DNA from: Tritrichomonas musculus
Lineage: Eukaryota; Parabasalia; Tritrichomonadida; Tritrichomonadidae
Direction of reading: 5' to 3'
Assembly (NCBI GenBank): GCA_039105265.1
Contig: JAPFFF010000058.1
Coordinates: 930,001 to 994,000, forward strand
DNA: 64,000 nucleotides
The notes beneath the pieces were generated by a model. It was given only the letters and a program-made list of their open reading frames with translations. It was not told where the DNA came from and made no database searches. Each line of letters starts with the position of its first letter. Positions within the stretch are counted from its first letter, which is position 1. Shown in pieces: positions 40,605 to 49,856 of the stretch. The position numbers were made by a program, and so were the translations under genes.

Positions 40605-40809
40605 ATAGGGGTGGTAACGATAGAAAAAAACGACTTTTTTTATAATTTAACCAAAATAAACAAAAAAGAGTTAAATATGTTATATAAAATATATGTTAAA
40701 AATATATATAATTATTTTTGAAAAATATCTATACGCAGTGGAGATAACTCTAAAAAATTTTAAATAGGTTTGTTCAATTTAAAATTAATAGAGATTTCCA
40801 AAATTGCCA

Positions 40810-40947
40810 ATGATAAAATGGACTCAAAGTGAAGAAATCAAATCGATTGATAGAGTTAATGAATTTAGAAATAAATGGGGCCTAATTTCTATTTATTTCA
40901 CAAATAATTCACCAAATTCCATAAAATTTCATTATCATATAATATAA
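40810..40947 (+). CDS. Small Myb/SANT-like frame inside element B
   Basis: A 45-codon frame beginning MIKWTQSEEIKSIDRVNEF and ending NSIKFHYHII. It has the spacing of one Myb/SANT repeat: W-T-x-x-E-E near the start, a second Trp in KWGLIS, and S-x-x-x-IK-x-H-Y in the recognition helix. It lies in the left arm of a non-autonomous transposon and stops before the insertion point of C. It could be a captured host Myb fragment, the remnant of a DNA-binding transposase domain, or chance. Expression is unknown. Confidence 0.35.
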   Translation: MIKWTQSEEIKSIDRVNEFRNKWGLISIYFTNNSPNSIKFHYHII

Positions 40948-41153
40948 TCAGTAGAAACCATATCAAGAAAGATATATTTCTTATCAGCTGATTATTTTTT
41001 TTATTTAAATGAAAGTTTTTTTTATGATCATTTCAGATTGAGATTAATTAAAATGAAACTTTTTTTATTCGTTGAGTAAAAAATATTATAAAGTAAATGA
41101 AATTCATTATGTGCAAATATAATCGATAAATCAATAAATAATATTAAATAATA

Positions 41154-42929
41154 GAGAACCGCGGAAAATCTTTTTACTTTAGACTTGTTAAAGTCCATGG
41201 ACCTGTGGACTTACAAAATTCATTCAAATTTTTTTAGCATTTTTTATTTATTCACAAAATAAAAATTATTTATAATTTCTCTGAAATGTACTGGTCCATC
41301 TGCCAGGACTTCCAAAATTCATTCATTTTTTTTAGCATTTTTTATTTATTCACAAAATAAAAATTATTTATAATTTCTCAGAAATAATCTGGTCCATCTG
41401 TCAGGACTTCCAAAATTCTTTCAATTTTTTTAGCATTTTTTATTTTTTCACAAAATAAAAGAATTATAAAATTTCTTTGAAATATTTTGGTCCATCTGCC
41501 AGGATTTCCAAAATTCTTTCAATTGTTTATGACAAACGTGATAAAACGCAAAAGTTTCAAAAAAACGTATTTTAAATAATTCAGCTATTTTTATACAAAT
41601 ATGCTATTTATATGAATTACAATTTTGTTATTATATAAATGTGATATTTTTAATATTATATTTAAGATAAAAATCTACTTTTTAAAATTTTTTTGTAAGA
41701 TAATGGTATTTTTAAAATGATCGTTATGCTCTCAATTTTATTTTCTTTATTCGCCTTCGATACTTAATCATTTTATGGTGCTTTAATTTATTCATAGGAG
41801 ATAAAACAAATATGTGAAAATCTGACCAATTGACACATAAGATCTTGGATGATTATTTTCTATGAATTTCATAACTTTTTGAATGCTTTCATTGAATTGC
41901 ATTAATTTTTTTAAACATTTTGAAATTAACATTTATTGATTATAAATTAAATAAAATAATTATTCATATATTACTTATTAGTTAAAACTCTTTATTTTTG
42001 TTTTTCATTAATTTTTATTTGAGAAAAATGTAGATAATGTCTAAAAATGCAATGTTTAGCAATTATCTTTGGAACATATGCTAAAAATTTTAATTTTTTT
42101 ACTGTATTAATTTTTATATATGATGTGTAATAACATATATAACTCGCTAACATTTTTGAAGAAAATAGTTTGGTTTTATTACGTTTTTTATGACATTTTT
42201 TTTCATGATTAAAAACATTCAAATATAATTTACTCATATTAGTTACTACTTTTCTATTTAAATAAACAAAAAAAATTAAATAAACAAATAAACTATAAAA
42301 TATATGCATAAAATGAGTTCTTTTTTGAGATATAAAATAAAAATAAATTGACAAGGTTTGTTAGGTCCACGCCAAGTCCCGAGTCCACAAAAAGTCCATG
42401 AAAAGTGCATTTGTCCCGGACTTTTAACAAGTCTATTTTACTTATTGATATAACTGACTTTTTTTCAATAAGACACTCATTTTTTTTAAGGGAATTTTTA
42501 GGAATAAAATATATATATTCATTAAAATCTAAAATTTAACAAATAACTCGTTTTGCAGCAAAAAGAGAGACATTTCAAAAAAACTATGGTTTTTCGAAAA
42601 AAGTAAAAAACAAATATATCTCAAAAAATAAAAGCAATTATACTTTTATTTTTTATATTAATCCTTATTATAATATTTAAATTTTAAATTTATATTTTTA
42701 AGATTCTTACTTTTCAACAAAGAAGGATAAAATTATTTTTATATTAAATAAATGATACTCTTCATTCAAAAAAATCAATGTGATTTCATAAAATGTTTTG
42801 ATTTTTTGAAAAACTAAGTTTTTTCGAAATAAAAAAGTTTTTTTAATAAAACCATTTTTTAAATATAATTATAACAATTTTAAATATAAATAATTTATAT
42901 TGATAAGTAAAAACTTTCTCGCGGTTCTC
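41154..42929. mobile_element. Element C: TA-flanked DNA transposon inside element B
   Basis: GAGAACCGCGGAAAATCTTT at 41154-41173 (continuing TTACTT) is mirrored with a few mismatches at 42904-42929 (GTAAAAACTTTCTCGCGGTT then CTC). TA borders at 41152-41153 and 42930-42931. Inside the left end is a 98-bp tandem array, and subterminal GTCC/GGAC blocks (41190-41210 and 42364-42425, with GACTTGTTAAAGTCC mirrored by GGACTTTTAACAAGTC) form a second inverted layer. A 120-codon Lys-rich frame at 41992-42354 has no family features, so the element appears non-autonomous. Confidence 0.7.
41195..41525. repeat. Tandem repeat of about 98 bp, 3-4 copies, inside element C
   Basis: The block GGTCCATCTGYCAGGAYTTC followed by CAAAATTC, TTTTTTTAGCATTTTTTAT and CACAAAATAAAA recurs with starts at 41293, 41391 and 41489 (period 98). 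A diverged first copy lies near 41199. The copies differ by only a few bases, so the array is a recent expansion. Confidence 0.8.
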
Positions 42930-43130
42930 TAATAATTATTTATATTTGGTCGAGTGAAATTGTTCAAAATAAATAAGTATAATCTTTTATAGATATTAGC
43001 AGGATTAGTAATAAGCAATGATCAAAATCACTTTGGTTTAAAAAGAAAATATATATTTAAGATGTATCCAAAAATTAAACAGACCTATTGAAATTTAAAA
43101 AGAGTTATCTCCACTGCGTATAGAGATAAA

Positions 43131-43393
43131 GTATAAGTGAGATAAGACTGGGTACAAAATAGAGGTATTCAAAAATGACTCATAACTCAACGCCAGTTTA
43201 AAAATCCATGAAAACATAAATTCTTAATAAATGATATCATAAGTGCTAACCTCTATTTCTTCACGTATTTCATCAACCGACAAAAACGACTTTTGTTAAT
43301 TTTTCATAAATTTTCACAACTTTTTGCCACTTTTCATCAACCGACAAAAATGACTTTTGTTAATTTTTCATAAATTTATAACGTAAATGTGAA
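43131..43393 (+). repeat. Left terminal inverted repeat of the Polinton
   Basis: Mirror image of the right end. The outer 185 or so bases are identical to the right copy. A 40-60 base segment containing CATCAACCGACAAAAAYGAC and TTTTGTTAATTTTTCATAAA is duplicated in tandem here (about 43269-43317 and 43335-43377) but single on the right, so this copy is longer. Confidence 0.9.
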
Positions 43394-43410
43394 AATTTAA
43401 TGAAACAAAA

Positions 43411-44844
43411 ATGAAAAACTTAACGAAAAATAATTTTAAAGGTTTGAAACTTGATAAACTTAATAAATATATTAAATTAATTAACGAAAAACTTAACGTT
43501 ACTATTCACGAGTCTCCCTCATGGCAAGGTTCAGTTTCAAATTTAATGAAATTTTTAAATGAAAATAATTATATACAACATGAAGGTTTGAGAATAAATG
43601 ATAAATCAATTTCAAATTTTATTTCTAGATTAAATAATTTTCAAAACAAAAACGATAATTTAAATTTTTTACCAATTAATAAAATGAATAAATCGAAAAT
43701 TCCGCAATTAATAAATAATGTTTCTCAATTAAACCAAATGCGTGATCAATCATACGCTAGCTTGGCAGAAAATAACGTTAATAAGAAAGACTTAACTAAA
43801 GCATTAAATGATATGGCGTTTTACCGTGAAAGAATGGCTGCAATTCAACCAACAAAAAAGGCAAAACAAAATAAATACGGTAATGTTGGTATGGATGACT
43901 TAATTAATGTTGTGGCTAAATTAAATCAAGATGTTAAACAAATTCGAGACGCTCAAAGTGTTGTAAGTGCGAATGAATGGATTAATCGACATGGATATAA
44001 TGATTTATATGAAGCTACTGGCAAAGATTTAGATGGTGACGGAATACCTGAAGTTGTCGTACAAACAAAAGAAGGTAAAAAGCCAGTAATCGTTAATGGA
44101 TTTACAACCGTTCCGTCATTATTCCCATATCGCAATGCTTATTATAAAGCTTACCCATCTGTAGACCAACGTAAAGAAGCTCATAAACAAGGTATAAACT
44201 TAAGAGGATTTATTAATAATATATATCATCCTGAATTTGATGAAACAGGGCGTACAGTCACTAATTATGCGGGTGAAAGTTGGCAAGACTTTGAAACAAA
44301 ATTAAAAGCTGCTGGTATCGATGAAAAGCACTTAATCAAACCAAAGAAACGTTCAACTTATCAGGCATTTGTTGGTAAGTGTATCTCTCCAATTTATCAA
44401 GGTATCAAATACCTCAACGGTGTAAAATTACCATTCACACTTACACAAATGGCAACGGTTATATGGAATCAATTTGCTTTACTTCCTGCAATGGTTTATG
44501 TTTATGGTGAAAGTGTTATGAATGTTAATGAGGATCAATGGAAGAATTTAAGAGGAAAGAAAGCAGTTAAAGAAGCTATTGAGTTCATAGTTCACGATTA
44601 TTTAATTAATCCTGTAAAAATTGCTGATTTTGTACCTACTGCATGTGAAATGTGTAATAAATCCGGACTACCAGTTAACCCTGAACATATTCCATTAGTT
44701 GCTAAAGCAACAATTGCTATTATTCTTAAAGGAATAAATGCATTACCACCAAATCCAAGTGAATTTAATCGATGGTTTGATGCTAACGTTCAATCACAAG
44801 TTCAAGCATTACAAACATCGGCAATCGTAGAAGAACCTGAATAA
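43411..44844 (+). CDS. Conserved Polinton protein of unknown function, first gene of the element
   Basis: 477 residues, the first gene after the left terminal repeat. Residues 1-140 are Asn/Lys-rich and helical. A stretch near 155-185 is predicted helical (MDDLINVVAKLNQDVKQIRD). About residues 205-216 hold DLDGDGIPEVVV, resembling a calcium-binding loop, and NGFTTV follows. LRGFINNIYH and KPKKRSTYQAFVGK follow. A homologue is in the GC-rich Polinton fragment at 32351-33499, which lacks the first 150 residues but shares the rest. Being adjacent to the end repeat and conserved between divergent elements, it could be an end-binding, terminal-protein-like or virion protein; none of these is shown by sequence. 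Confidence 0.75.
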   Translation: MKNLTKNNFKGLKLDKLNKYIKLINEKLNVTIHESPSWQGSVSNLMKFLNENNYIQHEGLRINDKSISNFISRLNNFQNKNDNLNFLPINKMNKSKIPQLINNVSQLNQMRDQSYASLAENNVNKKDLTKALNDMAFYRERMAAIQPTKKAKQNKYGNVGMDDLINVVAKLNQDVKQIRDAQSVVSANEWINRHGYNDLYEATGKDLDGDGIPEVVVQTKEGKKPVIVNGFTTVPSLFPYRNAYYKAYPSVDQRKEAHKQGINLRGFINNIYHPEFDETGRTVTNYAGESWQDFETKLKAAGIDEKHLIKPKKRSTYQAFVGKCISPIYQGIKYLNGVKLPFTLTQMATVIWNQFALLPAMVYVYGESVMNVNEDQWKNLRGKKAVKEAIEFIVHDYLINPVKIADFVPTACEMCNKSGLPVNPEHIPLVAKATIAIILKGINALPPNPSEFNRWFDANVQSQVQALQTSAIVEEPE

Positions 44845-44951
44845 TAAATTTTAAGAAATGTGTTAATATCTAATTTCAGTTAATGATTCATAAAAATAAA
44901 AATATATTTTTATCAATAATTAAAATAAACTTTAACATTAATATATAGAAA

Positions 44952-45785
44952 ATGAACGCATCATTAGAGAATATGGTTAAAACGCACGTTATGAATACGT
45001 TGAAAACCTATACTATGAATAAAAATGAAAGCCTAATTTCTGAAATACACCCTGAGGTTAATATTAGGTTAAATAGTGTTAACGTCATTGTTGGTAAGCA
45101 ATCATCCGGAAAAACTGTTATAGCATTAAAGGAAATCATCAAATTAGGTGTATTAAACACTCATCACTTATTTATCTACGTTACAAAAGACGGTCAGGAA
45201 TCAGATAAAACATTTTTAGCATTAAAGCCACTTCTTATGATTCCATATATTATAATTAGTGAACAAGAAGCTGTTGAATTTATGAAGGATTTAATCTCGG
45301 CAAAGAATTTATATAATCTTATCAAACGTGAAAACCTCCATGACAAAATAGATGATCAACAAAAAGAGGATATGTTTAAAATGCTTGCCGTTTCTGATTT
45401 CAACCGAGAAGTATTGCATACAATCGTTTTATTCGATGATATCTCGAATAGTAAATTATTTTCATCAGAAGAATCATATTTTAGCCAATTAATACGTAGA
45501 TGTAGACATATAAATTTTTCATTTCTCCTTTTAATTCAAGGATGGAAAGGATTAAAACCTCATGTTAAAAATGAAATATCAACATTGTTTATATTTCCAT
45601 GTTTCAATAAACAACAATTACGTTATATTTATTCACAATCAGCATCTAATTTATCATTTGACGAATTTTATGAAATGTATTCAAAAATATTGAAACGAAA
45701 AACTGAAAATTGTGAAAGTCATCCATATATGATCATTCAAGTTGTCGATGGCGGTAATACATCAATAGAACTTGACGATTCCTGA
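44952..45785 (+). CDS. Genome-packaging ATPase (FtsK/HerA, A32-like)
   Basis: 277 residues. The Walker A loop is GKQSSGKT (48-55). Walker B is TIVLFDD (157-163). A sensor-like strand (FLLLIQGWKGLKPHVKNEIS) follows at about 190-210, all in the order seen in the A32/Polinton packaging ATPases. These load DNA into capsids in adenovirus-like and NCLDV relatives. The gene follows the first conserved gene by about 100 bases and overlaps tail to tail with a small minus-strand gene. The start of a similar ATPase follows the homologous gene in the GC-rich fragment. Confidence 0.88.
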   Translation: MNASLENMVKTHVMNTLKTYTMNKNESLISEIHPEVNIRLNSVNVIVGKQSSGKTVIALKEIIKLGVLNTHHLFIYVTKDGQESDKTFLALKPLLMIPYIIISEQEAVEFMKDLISAKNLYNLIKRENLHDKIDDQQKEDMFKMLAVSDFNREVLHTIVLFDDISNSKLFSSEESYFSQLIRRCRHINFSFLLLIQGWKGLKPHVKNEISTLFIFPCFNKQQLRYIYSQSASNLSFDEFYEMYSKILKRKTENCESHPYMIIQVVDGGNTSIELDDS

Positions 45786-46096
45786 AGAAATGATATAATT
45801 TTATTCACTGTATTTCTGATTTCATTTAATTCATTTCTTAATTCTTCAATGGCATCCGTCCTGAGCGAATCCTTACTAACTATCTCTTTTTCCTCTTTTT
45901 CAACCCATTTCTTTAACATCAACACACCCTTTATTTTTGTAATTCTATAGCCATCGATTTTATACATTTTGTTTAATTTATGAGTCGTTAACTTATCTAC
46001 TTCTTCCTTATTCTTTGAATACCATAAATTAAATTCATCGACTGTTTTAAATTCTTTTAAATAGTTTTTAATTGGTTCAATAACTTTTAAATCCAT
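45737..46096 (-). CDS. Small Polinton protein with a C-terminal coiled coil
   Basis: 119 residues. The first 60 are basic (TVDEFNLWYSKNKEEVDKLT, then HKLNKMYKIDGYRITKIKGV), with a helix-turn-helix-like pattern. The rest is a heptad-rich helix (AIEELRNELNEIRNTVNKII) that may oligomerise. The last 49 bases overlap the end of the ATPase gene on the other strand. Similar small DNA-binding-looking proteins occur in other Mavericks, but I cannot name a family. Confidence 0.6.
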   Translation of the reverse strand: MDLKVIEPIKNYLKEFKTVDEFNLWYSKNKEEVDKLTTHKLNKMYKIDGYRITKIKGVLMLKKWVEKEEKEIVSKDSLRTDAIEELRNELNEIRNTVNKIISFLQESSSSIDVLPPSTT

Positions 46097-46166
46097 GAAT
46101 TATGAAATAATTCTGATCAAAGATCTTTAATTAAAAACAAAAATAAAAATTTTTAATTAATAATAA

Positions 46167-46310
46167 ATGAGTTTATCAGAAATTTTTCTTGGTTGTTTAA
46201 CAATTATTGAACTCGCTAATTTACTCATTCGCATTGTGAAACTTTCCCCAACATTAAACGATAAACCACCTGAATTAACTGATGAAATGAGGAAACGACT
46301 TTACTCATGA
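46167..46310 (+). CDS. Tiny membrane-anchored Polinton protein
   Basis: 47 residues starting MSLSEIFLGCLTIIELANLL and ending EMRKRLYS. Residues 4-27 form one hydrophobic helix long enough to span a membrane, followed by a polar charged tail. The ATG is preceded by TAATAA like its neighbours (TAAATG context). It sits in the gap between two minus-strand genes. Small single-span proteins are common in capsid-bearing elements, but no homologue is recognised. Confidence 0.45.
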   Translation: MSLSEIFLGCLTIIELANLLIRIVKLSPTLNDKPPELTDEMRKRLYS

Positions 46311-46317
46311 TTTATTT

Positions 46318-46638
46318 TTATTCCTTCAATAACGGAATATCAAACCTTCTAATACCTGCTCCGTTCGCTCCAACAATTCTTCTAGCTCCTGCACCGTTCG
46401 CACCTAACGCGTTAACATTTCCACCTATATAATTAATTCTGTCATTTAATTTACTCACACCATTTCCGATTGTATTTATCACCTCACCAGCACTTCCACC
46501 TATTAAATCACCAGCTTGTCCTATTAATGGTGCAAATCTACCAACTGTTTCAACTGCTTTCTTTACTTTTGGAACTATTTTGCCAATTATGTTTTTAGCT
46601 CCGTTCACAATATTTTTAAACCAACTTCCAAACGCCAT
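46318..46638 (-). CDS. Amphipathic small protein 1, MAFGSWFK family, possible minor virion protein
   Basis: 106 residues. It begins MAFGSWFKNIVNGAKNIIGK, an amphipathic helix with a Trp, then Gly/Ala-rich helices and a repeated GANGAGARR/GANGAGIRR tail. A second protein at 54466-54699 shares the start MAFGSWFK, so the two are paralogues or carry the same targeting helix. An N-terminal amphipathic helix plus Gly-rich tail recalls adenovirus protein VI, which lyses membranes from inside the capsid; that comparison is an inference. LIGG-S resembles an adenain-type cleavage site, which is weak evidence. Confidence 0.55.
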   Translation of the reverse strand: MAFGSWFKNIVNGAKNIIGKIVPKVKKAVETVGRFAPLIGQAGDLIGGSAGEVINTIGNGVSKLNDRINYIGGNVNALGANGAGARRIVGANGAGIRRFDIPLLKE

Positions 46639-46752
46639 ATTTTCATTAATGTAAAAAATTTATTTTTCATTTCTTAATTCATTTATTTTTTTCAAAACTA
46701 TAAAATTCTTTTCTTTATTAACTTATTATTTAATTTTTTTTCAATATTTAAA

Positions 46753-48426
46753 ATGACATACTTAAACGCTCAGACGAAAAATTTAGGTAATGATGAAGGA
46801 GATGTTCTCTCATTCTTTCAAAACAAACTTAGAAATTTAATTCAACGAAATGGTGGTGATAATTCATTTTCATGGATTATGGAAGAATTCAAAGATAAAG
46901 ATGCACCACTTCCAGTTGGTACCAAAACACGTATAAAACTTACTCATTCAGGACATACAATTTCACAAATTGAAAAATCATTTACAACAGTTCTTTTAGA
47001 TTTTCAATTAAAACTTTCTGATAAAATTGATGTTTCAGCAGATACTAACGGATTAATGAAAATATTTGTTGGTTTCAAAAATGCTGTTGAATTTTATGAA
47101 GACTGTAGATTTTGGGTTAATGGAAAACTTTTAGATACATACAGACAAGATGAACTTCAACGTGAATCATTCGCTTATAATTCAATTAAACCACGAGATG
47201 CAAAAGCTACTTCTAAATTCTCACATTCAACATGGGAAAATGTCAGTCAATATTCACCATCTATATGTGGATGTTATATTGATTTAAAGGATATAGCAGA
47301 TGGTCAACCACACACATTCACAATTGAATTAACGATACCATTTATTGACCAACTCGCACTTCAAGCATGGCAACTTTACCCCAACGCAATTTGTGGTGAA
47401 ATTGAAGAAGAAGTTAAAACCTCATTACGTGCAATGGTTTGGTGTCAAGTTAATCCAAACGTTGTTAAAGAAACTTTACAATTCCTTGAAGATAAAGCCA
47501 TTGATGAAGAAATGCCCGCAGTTATTCCAATTACACGTAAATTTACACAAGTTGGTAATCCATCAAATATAGTCATCGAATATAAAGCTGGTGCGAATTC
47601 AGAACCTGCCGATGGATCATTAAAAGTTACTGTTGGTGCAGATGCTAACGGTATTGATATGAAAGTTGGTAAAATAACATTGCAAGTTTTAGGTGGTACC
47701 ATTCAATTAGGTCGTTCAAATCTCGCTGGTTTTGGTCTCAAACCTGGAGTATATCAAGGTCTCGTTCATGAATTACAAACTCCATTATTAGTTCCATCAC
47801 AAGAATTAACACGTGAAATATTTGAAGGAAGCGCCAAAGTCAACGGTTTAGAAATTTCAAAATCAATTCCTCTCAGAAATGCTACTAATATTACGATGAT
47901 GTTTCCACGTACTCCAGGAGATATTACATGTTTTGAAAATATCATGTATCAAAATGTTCAATTGGTCGTTAATAAGAGAACTTATCCAGACACAGAATTC
48001 AGAAGTACATGTAGCGCCCGATTTTACCAACATCAATTAATCGCTAATGAATTAGATGGTTCACTTGAAGCTACACAAGAATTTGAGGATTCATTCACTC
48101 AACCATTAAATGATCCAGTAACTGGTAAACGTTATACAAACTGCAGAAGTGATGGTACAAGTTTTGGTATTAACTTCCAGCTTGAACGTTCAAACGCTGG
48201 TTATGTATTTGATGGAATCGATACTGGTAATAATTCAGTAACTGTCACTTTCCGAGGTCAACCATTATACCGAGGTGATGATGATACATATTTCATTCCT
48301 GATTTAGAACATAAAGAACAACACCCGCCGAGCCCCGAGGCATGGATATGTAGCGATACATACTTTACTTGGTCCGTTAATGGCGTTGAATATTTCCCTA
48401 AAGGTGTTCCATTCGGTTATGAATAA
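46753..48426 (+). CDS. Probable Polinton major capsid protein (double jelly-roll)
   Basis: 557 residues, beta-rich throughout with few long helices. It has the length expected for a double-jelly-roll capsid protein and lies in the structural-gene block. Segments typical of the fold are strands separated by loops, such as FTTVLLDFQLKLSDKI, FVGFKNAVEFYEDCRFWVNG and FTIELTIPFIDQLALQAWQL in the first half, and PLRNATNITMMFPRTPGDIT and VNKRTYPDTEF in the second. The N-terminal 30 residues are polar. No closer sequence signature was used; the call rests on size, composition and position. It is the best capsid candidate in the element. Confidence 0.75.
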   Translation: MTYLNAQTKNLGNDEGDVLSFFQNKLRNLIQRNGGDNSFSWIMEEFKDKDAPLPVGTKTRIKLTHSGHTISQIEKSFTTVLLDFQLKLSDKIDVSADTNGLMKIFVGFKNAVEFYEDCRFWVNGKLLDTYRQDELQRESFAYNSIKPRDAKATSKFSHSTWENVSQYSPSICGCYIDLKDIADGQPHTFTIELTIPFIDQLALQAWQLYPNAICGEIEEEVKTSLRAMVWCQVNPNVVKETLQFLEDKAIDEEMPAVIPITRKFTQVGNPSNIVIEYKAGANSEPADGSLKVTVGADANGIDMKVGKITLQVLGGTIQLGRSNLAGFGLKPGVYQGLVHELQTPLLVPSQELTREIFEGSAKVNGLEISKSIPLRNATNITMMFPRTPGDITCFENIMYQNVQLVVNKRTYPDTEFRSTCSARFYQHQLIANELDGSLEATQEFEDSFTQPLNDPVTGKRYTNCRSDGTSFGINFQLERSNAGYVFDGIDTGNNSVTVTFRGQPLYRGDDDTYFIPDLEHKEQHPPSPEAWICSDTYFTWSVNGVEYFPKGVPFGYE

Positions 48427-48527
48427 ATTAACTTTTAAATTAATTTAATTATTTTTCATTTCAAACGTTTTCAAAAATTTTTAAATTAGTTTAAAATTAA
48501 TTTTTCAATTTTTTTATTTCTATATAA

Positions 48528-49022
48528 ATGAGTGAATACATCAACATTAATAAGTTATTTGAAAAACTTCCTGAATCAGAACTTAAAGCAGTTCAAGTAT
48601 ATTTTGATGACTTCATAACTGATAAATTCTATAAATACAAAATGAACGTAAAGATATTATTTCTTTCATTAGTTTATAAAGAAGGACATAGTCCCGGGCA
48701 AAGCCCTAACACCCAAAAAGTCATGACATATAAAGAATTTAGAGAGTTATTCCCTGAGTGTGAATGGTTAACTATTCCTAGACGTTCATTTGCTGGTCTA
48801 ACGTCTGGATCACAAATACGATTAATGAAAGCTTATATTAAAGCTGATAGAATAAATTATAAAACAACATTTTATCATGAATGTGTAGTAAAAGAATGTG
48901 AAAATCAAAATAAACTTAATGAATTCATTAAAAATAGGTCTGATGCTAAAGTTGAAATAGTCAACGAATTAGCCAGTAAATGTAACATAAACGAAGATGA
49001 AATAGACCCAGACTTGTTTTAA
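48528..49022 (+). CDS. Small Polinton protein, unknown
   Basis: 164 residues, mixed helical, with no recognised family. It begins MSEYININKLFEKLPESELK. A GC-rich spot codes GHSPGQSP in the middle, and the same SPGQSP hexapeptide recurs in the integrase. It ends with an acidic tail (DEIDPDLF). It lies between the capsid candidate and the fibre gene and starts in the TAAATG context shared by this block, so a role in the virion or its assembly is possible. Confidence 0.55.
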   Translation: MSEYININKLFEKLPESELKAVQVYFDDFITDKFYKYKMNVKILFLSLVYKEGHSPGQSPNTQKVMTYKEFRELFPECEWLTIPRRSFAGLTSGSQIRLMKAYIKADRINYKTTFYHECVVKECENQNKLNEFIKNRSDAKVEIVNELASKCNINEDEIDPDLF

Positions 49023-49048
49023 ATTTATAAATTTTTATCCTAATATAA

Positions 49049-49399
49049 ATGAAGATTAATGATACAATCATTGATTTATGGCTTAATGTAGTCATAAATG
49101 ATGTCATTAGCAAAAACGCTATTTACGATCATATTTTCGACATCGTTTTCGATTTATATGATGAAATAACTAATGATAAAGAAATAAATCAAGAATGTTG
49201 CCAAAAATTAATTGCCATATGCGAGGAAACATTTGAAGTTAAAGTTAATGAATATGTTGATTTAATAAATGAAGGATTAACAGAAGATATCAAGAAAAAT
49301 GATTTCAAGCTTGATTCATTCATGTCCCAAAAAGCATATTCATTAATACCAATAATTAAAAACTATTTAATCGAAAATTATGAAATTTTCTCGAAATAG
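49049..49399 (+). CDS. Small all-helical acidic Polinton protein, unknown
   Basis: 116 residues with no Gly-rich or beta segments. It reads as four or five amphipathic helices (IIDLWLNVVINDVISKNAIY, HIFDIVFDLYDEI, YSLIPIIKNYLIENYEIF) with an acidic surface. It starts 27 bases after the preceding gene's stop in the same TAAATG context. No family recognised. Confidence 0.5.
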   Translation: MKINDTIIDLWLNVVINDVISKNAIYDHIFDIVFDLYDEITNDKEINQECCQKLIAICEETFEVKVNEYVDLINEGLTEDIKKNDFKLDSFMSQKAYSLIPIIKNYLIENYEIFSK

Positions 49400-49481
49400 A
49401 CCCAGACGAATTCTAAAAGAATTCTGCAGCCAAAGGCTACATGTTTTAAATTCATATATTTTTATTTTTATCAAATCATAA

Positions 49482-49823
49482 ATGCATAAAACAACCAAAA
49501 CTTACTTTATCACTCGTGACTATGAAAATAAATTTCCTCCTGAGTTCGTTAATTCTCGCAATGATAGATATATTTCTTTTCAATATTGTCGTGCTACATG
49601 TGATGGATATTTAGACGGTGAAACCGAACTTCACGCGTCATTTGTTCCACGTGATGAATACTGTGATTCTCTCGTTTGGTACGCTAATTTAACGCCCCCA
49701 GATGAAAACAGAAAATATAAATATACATTAAACCATGATAGATTTAAAGTGTGGTTCACTGATGCAAAAGGTAATGAAATAATACCTGATAACTTCACAT
49801 TATTCCTTAAATTTGAATACTAA
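49482..49823 (+). CDS. Small beta-rich Polinton protein, possible minor structural protein
   Basis: 113 residues. Alternating strands (TKTYFITRDYENKFPPEFVN, CRATCDGYLDGETELHASFV) and a C-terminal KVWFTDAKGNEIIPDNFTLF give a compact beta-sandwich look. The length suits a single jelly-roll or cap domain. It sits immediately upstream of the giant fibre-like gene and in the same transcription direction. A minor capsid or fibre-adaptor role is inferred only from position and composition. Confidence 0.5.
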   Translation: MHKTTKTYFITRDYENKFPPEFVNSRNDRYISFQYCRATCDGYLDGETELHASFVPRDEYCDSLVWYANLTPPDENRKYKYTLNHDRFKVWFTDAKGNEIIPDNFTLFLKFEY

Positions 49824-49856
49824 AATATTTTATTTTTACAAATAATAAATCAATAA

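Larger units (their letters stand above)
40732..43121. mobile_element. Element B: TA-flanked DNA transposon, itself interrupted by element C
   Basis: TACGCAGTGGAGATAACTCT at 40732-40751 is mirrored at 43102-43121. Similarity extends about 30 more bases (both sides contain AATAGGTYTGTTYAATTT). TA borders at 40730-40731 and 43122-43123. Once C is removed, B is about 610 bp. Its left arm contains a 45-codon Myb-like frame listed separately. It has no transposase. It lies inside A, with its right end 9 bases from the Polinton's left end. Confidence 0.75.

Noticed and set aside
41992-42354. 120-codon Lys/Phe-rich frame inside element C
   Set aside because: Composition is that of translated AT-rich DNA; no motif of any transposase.
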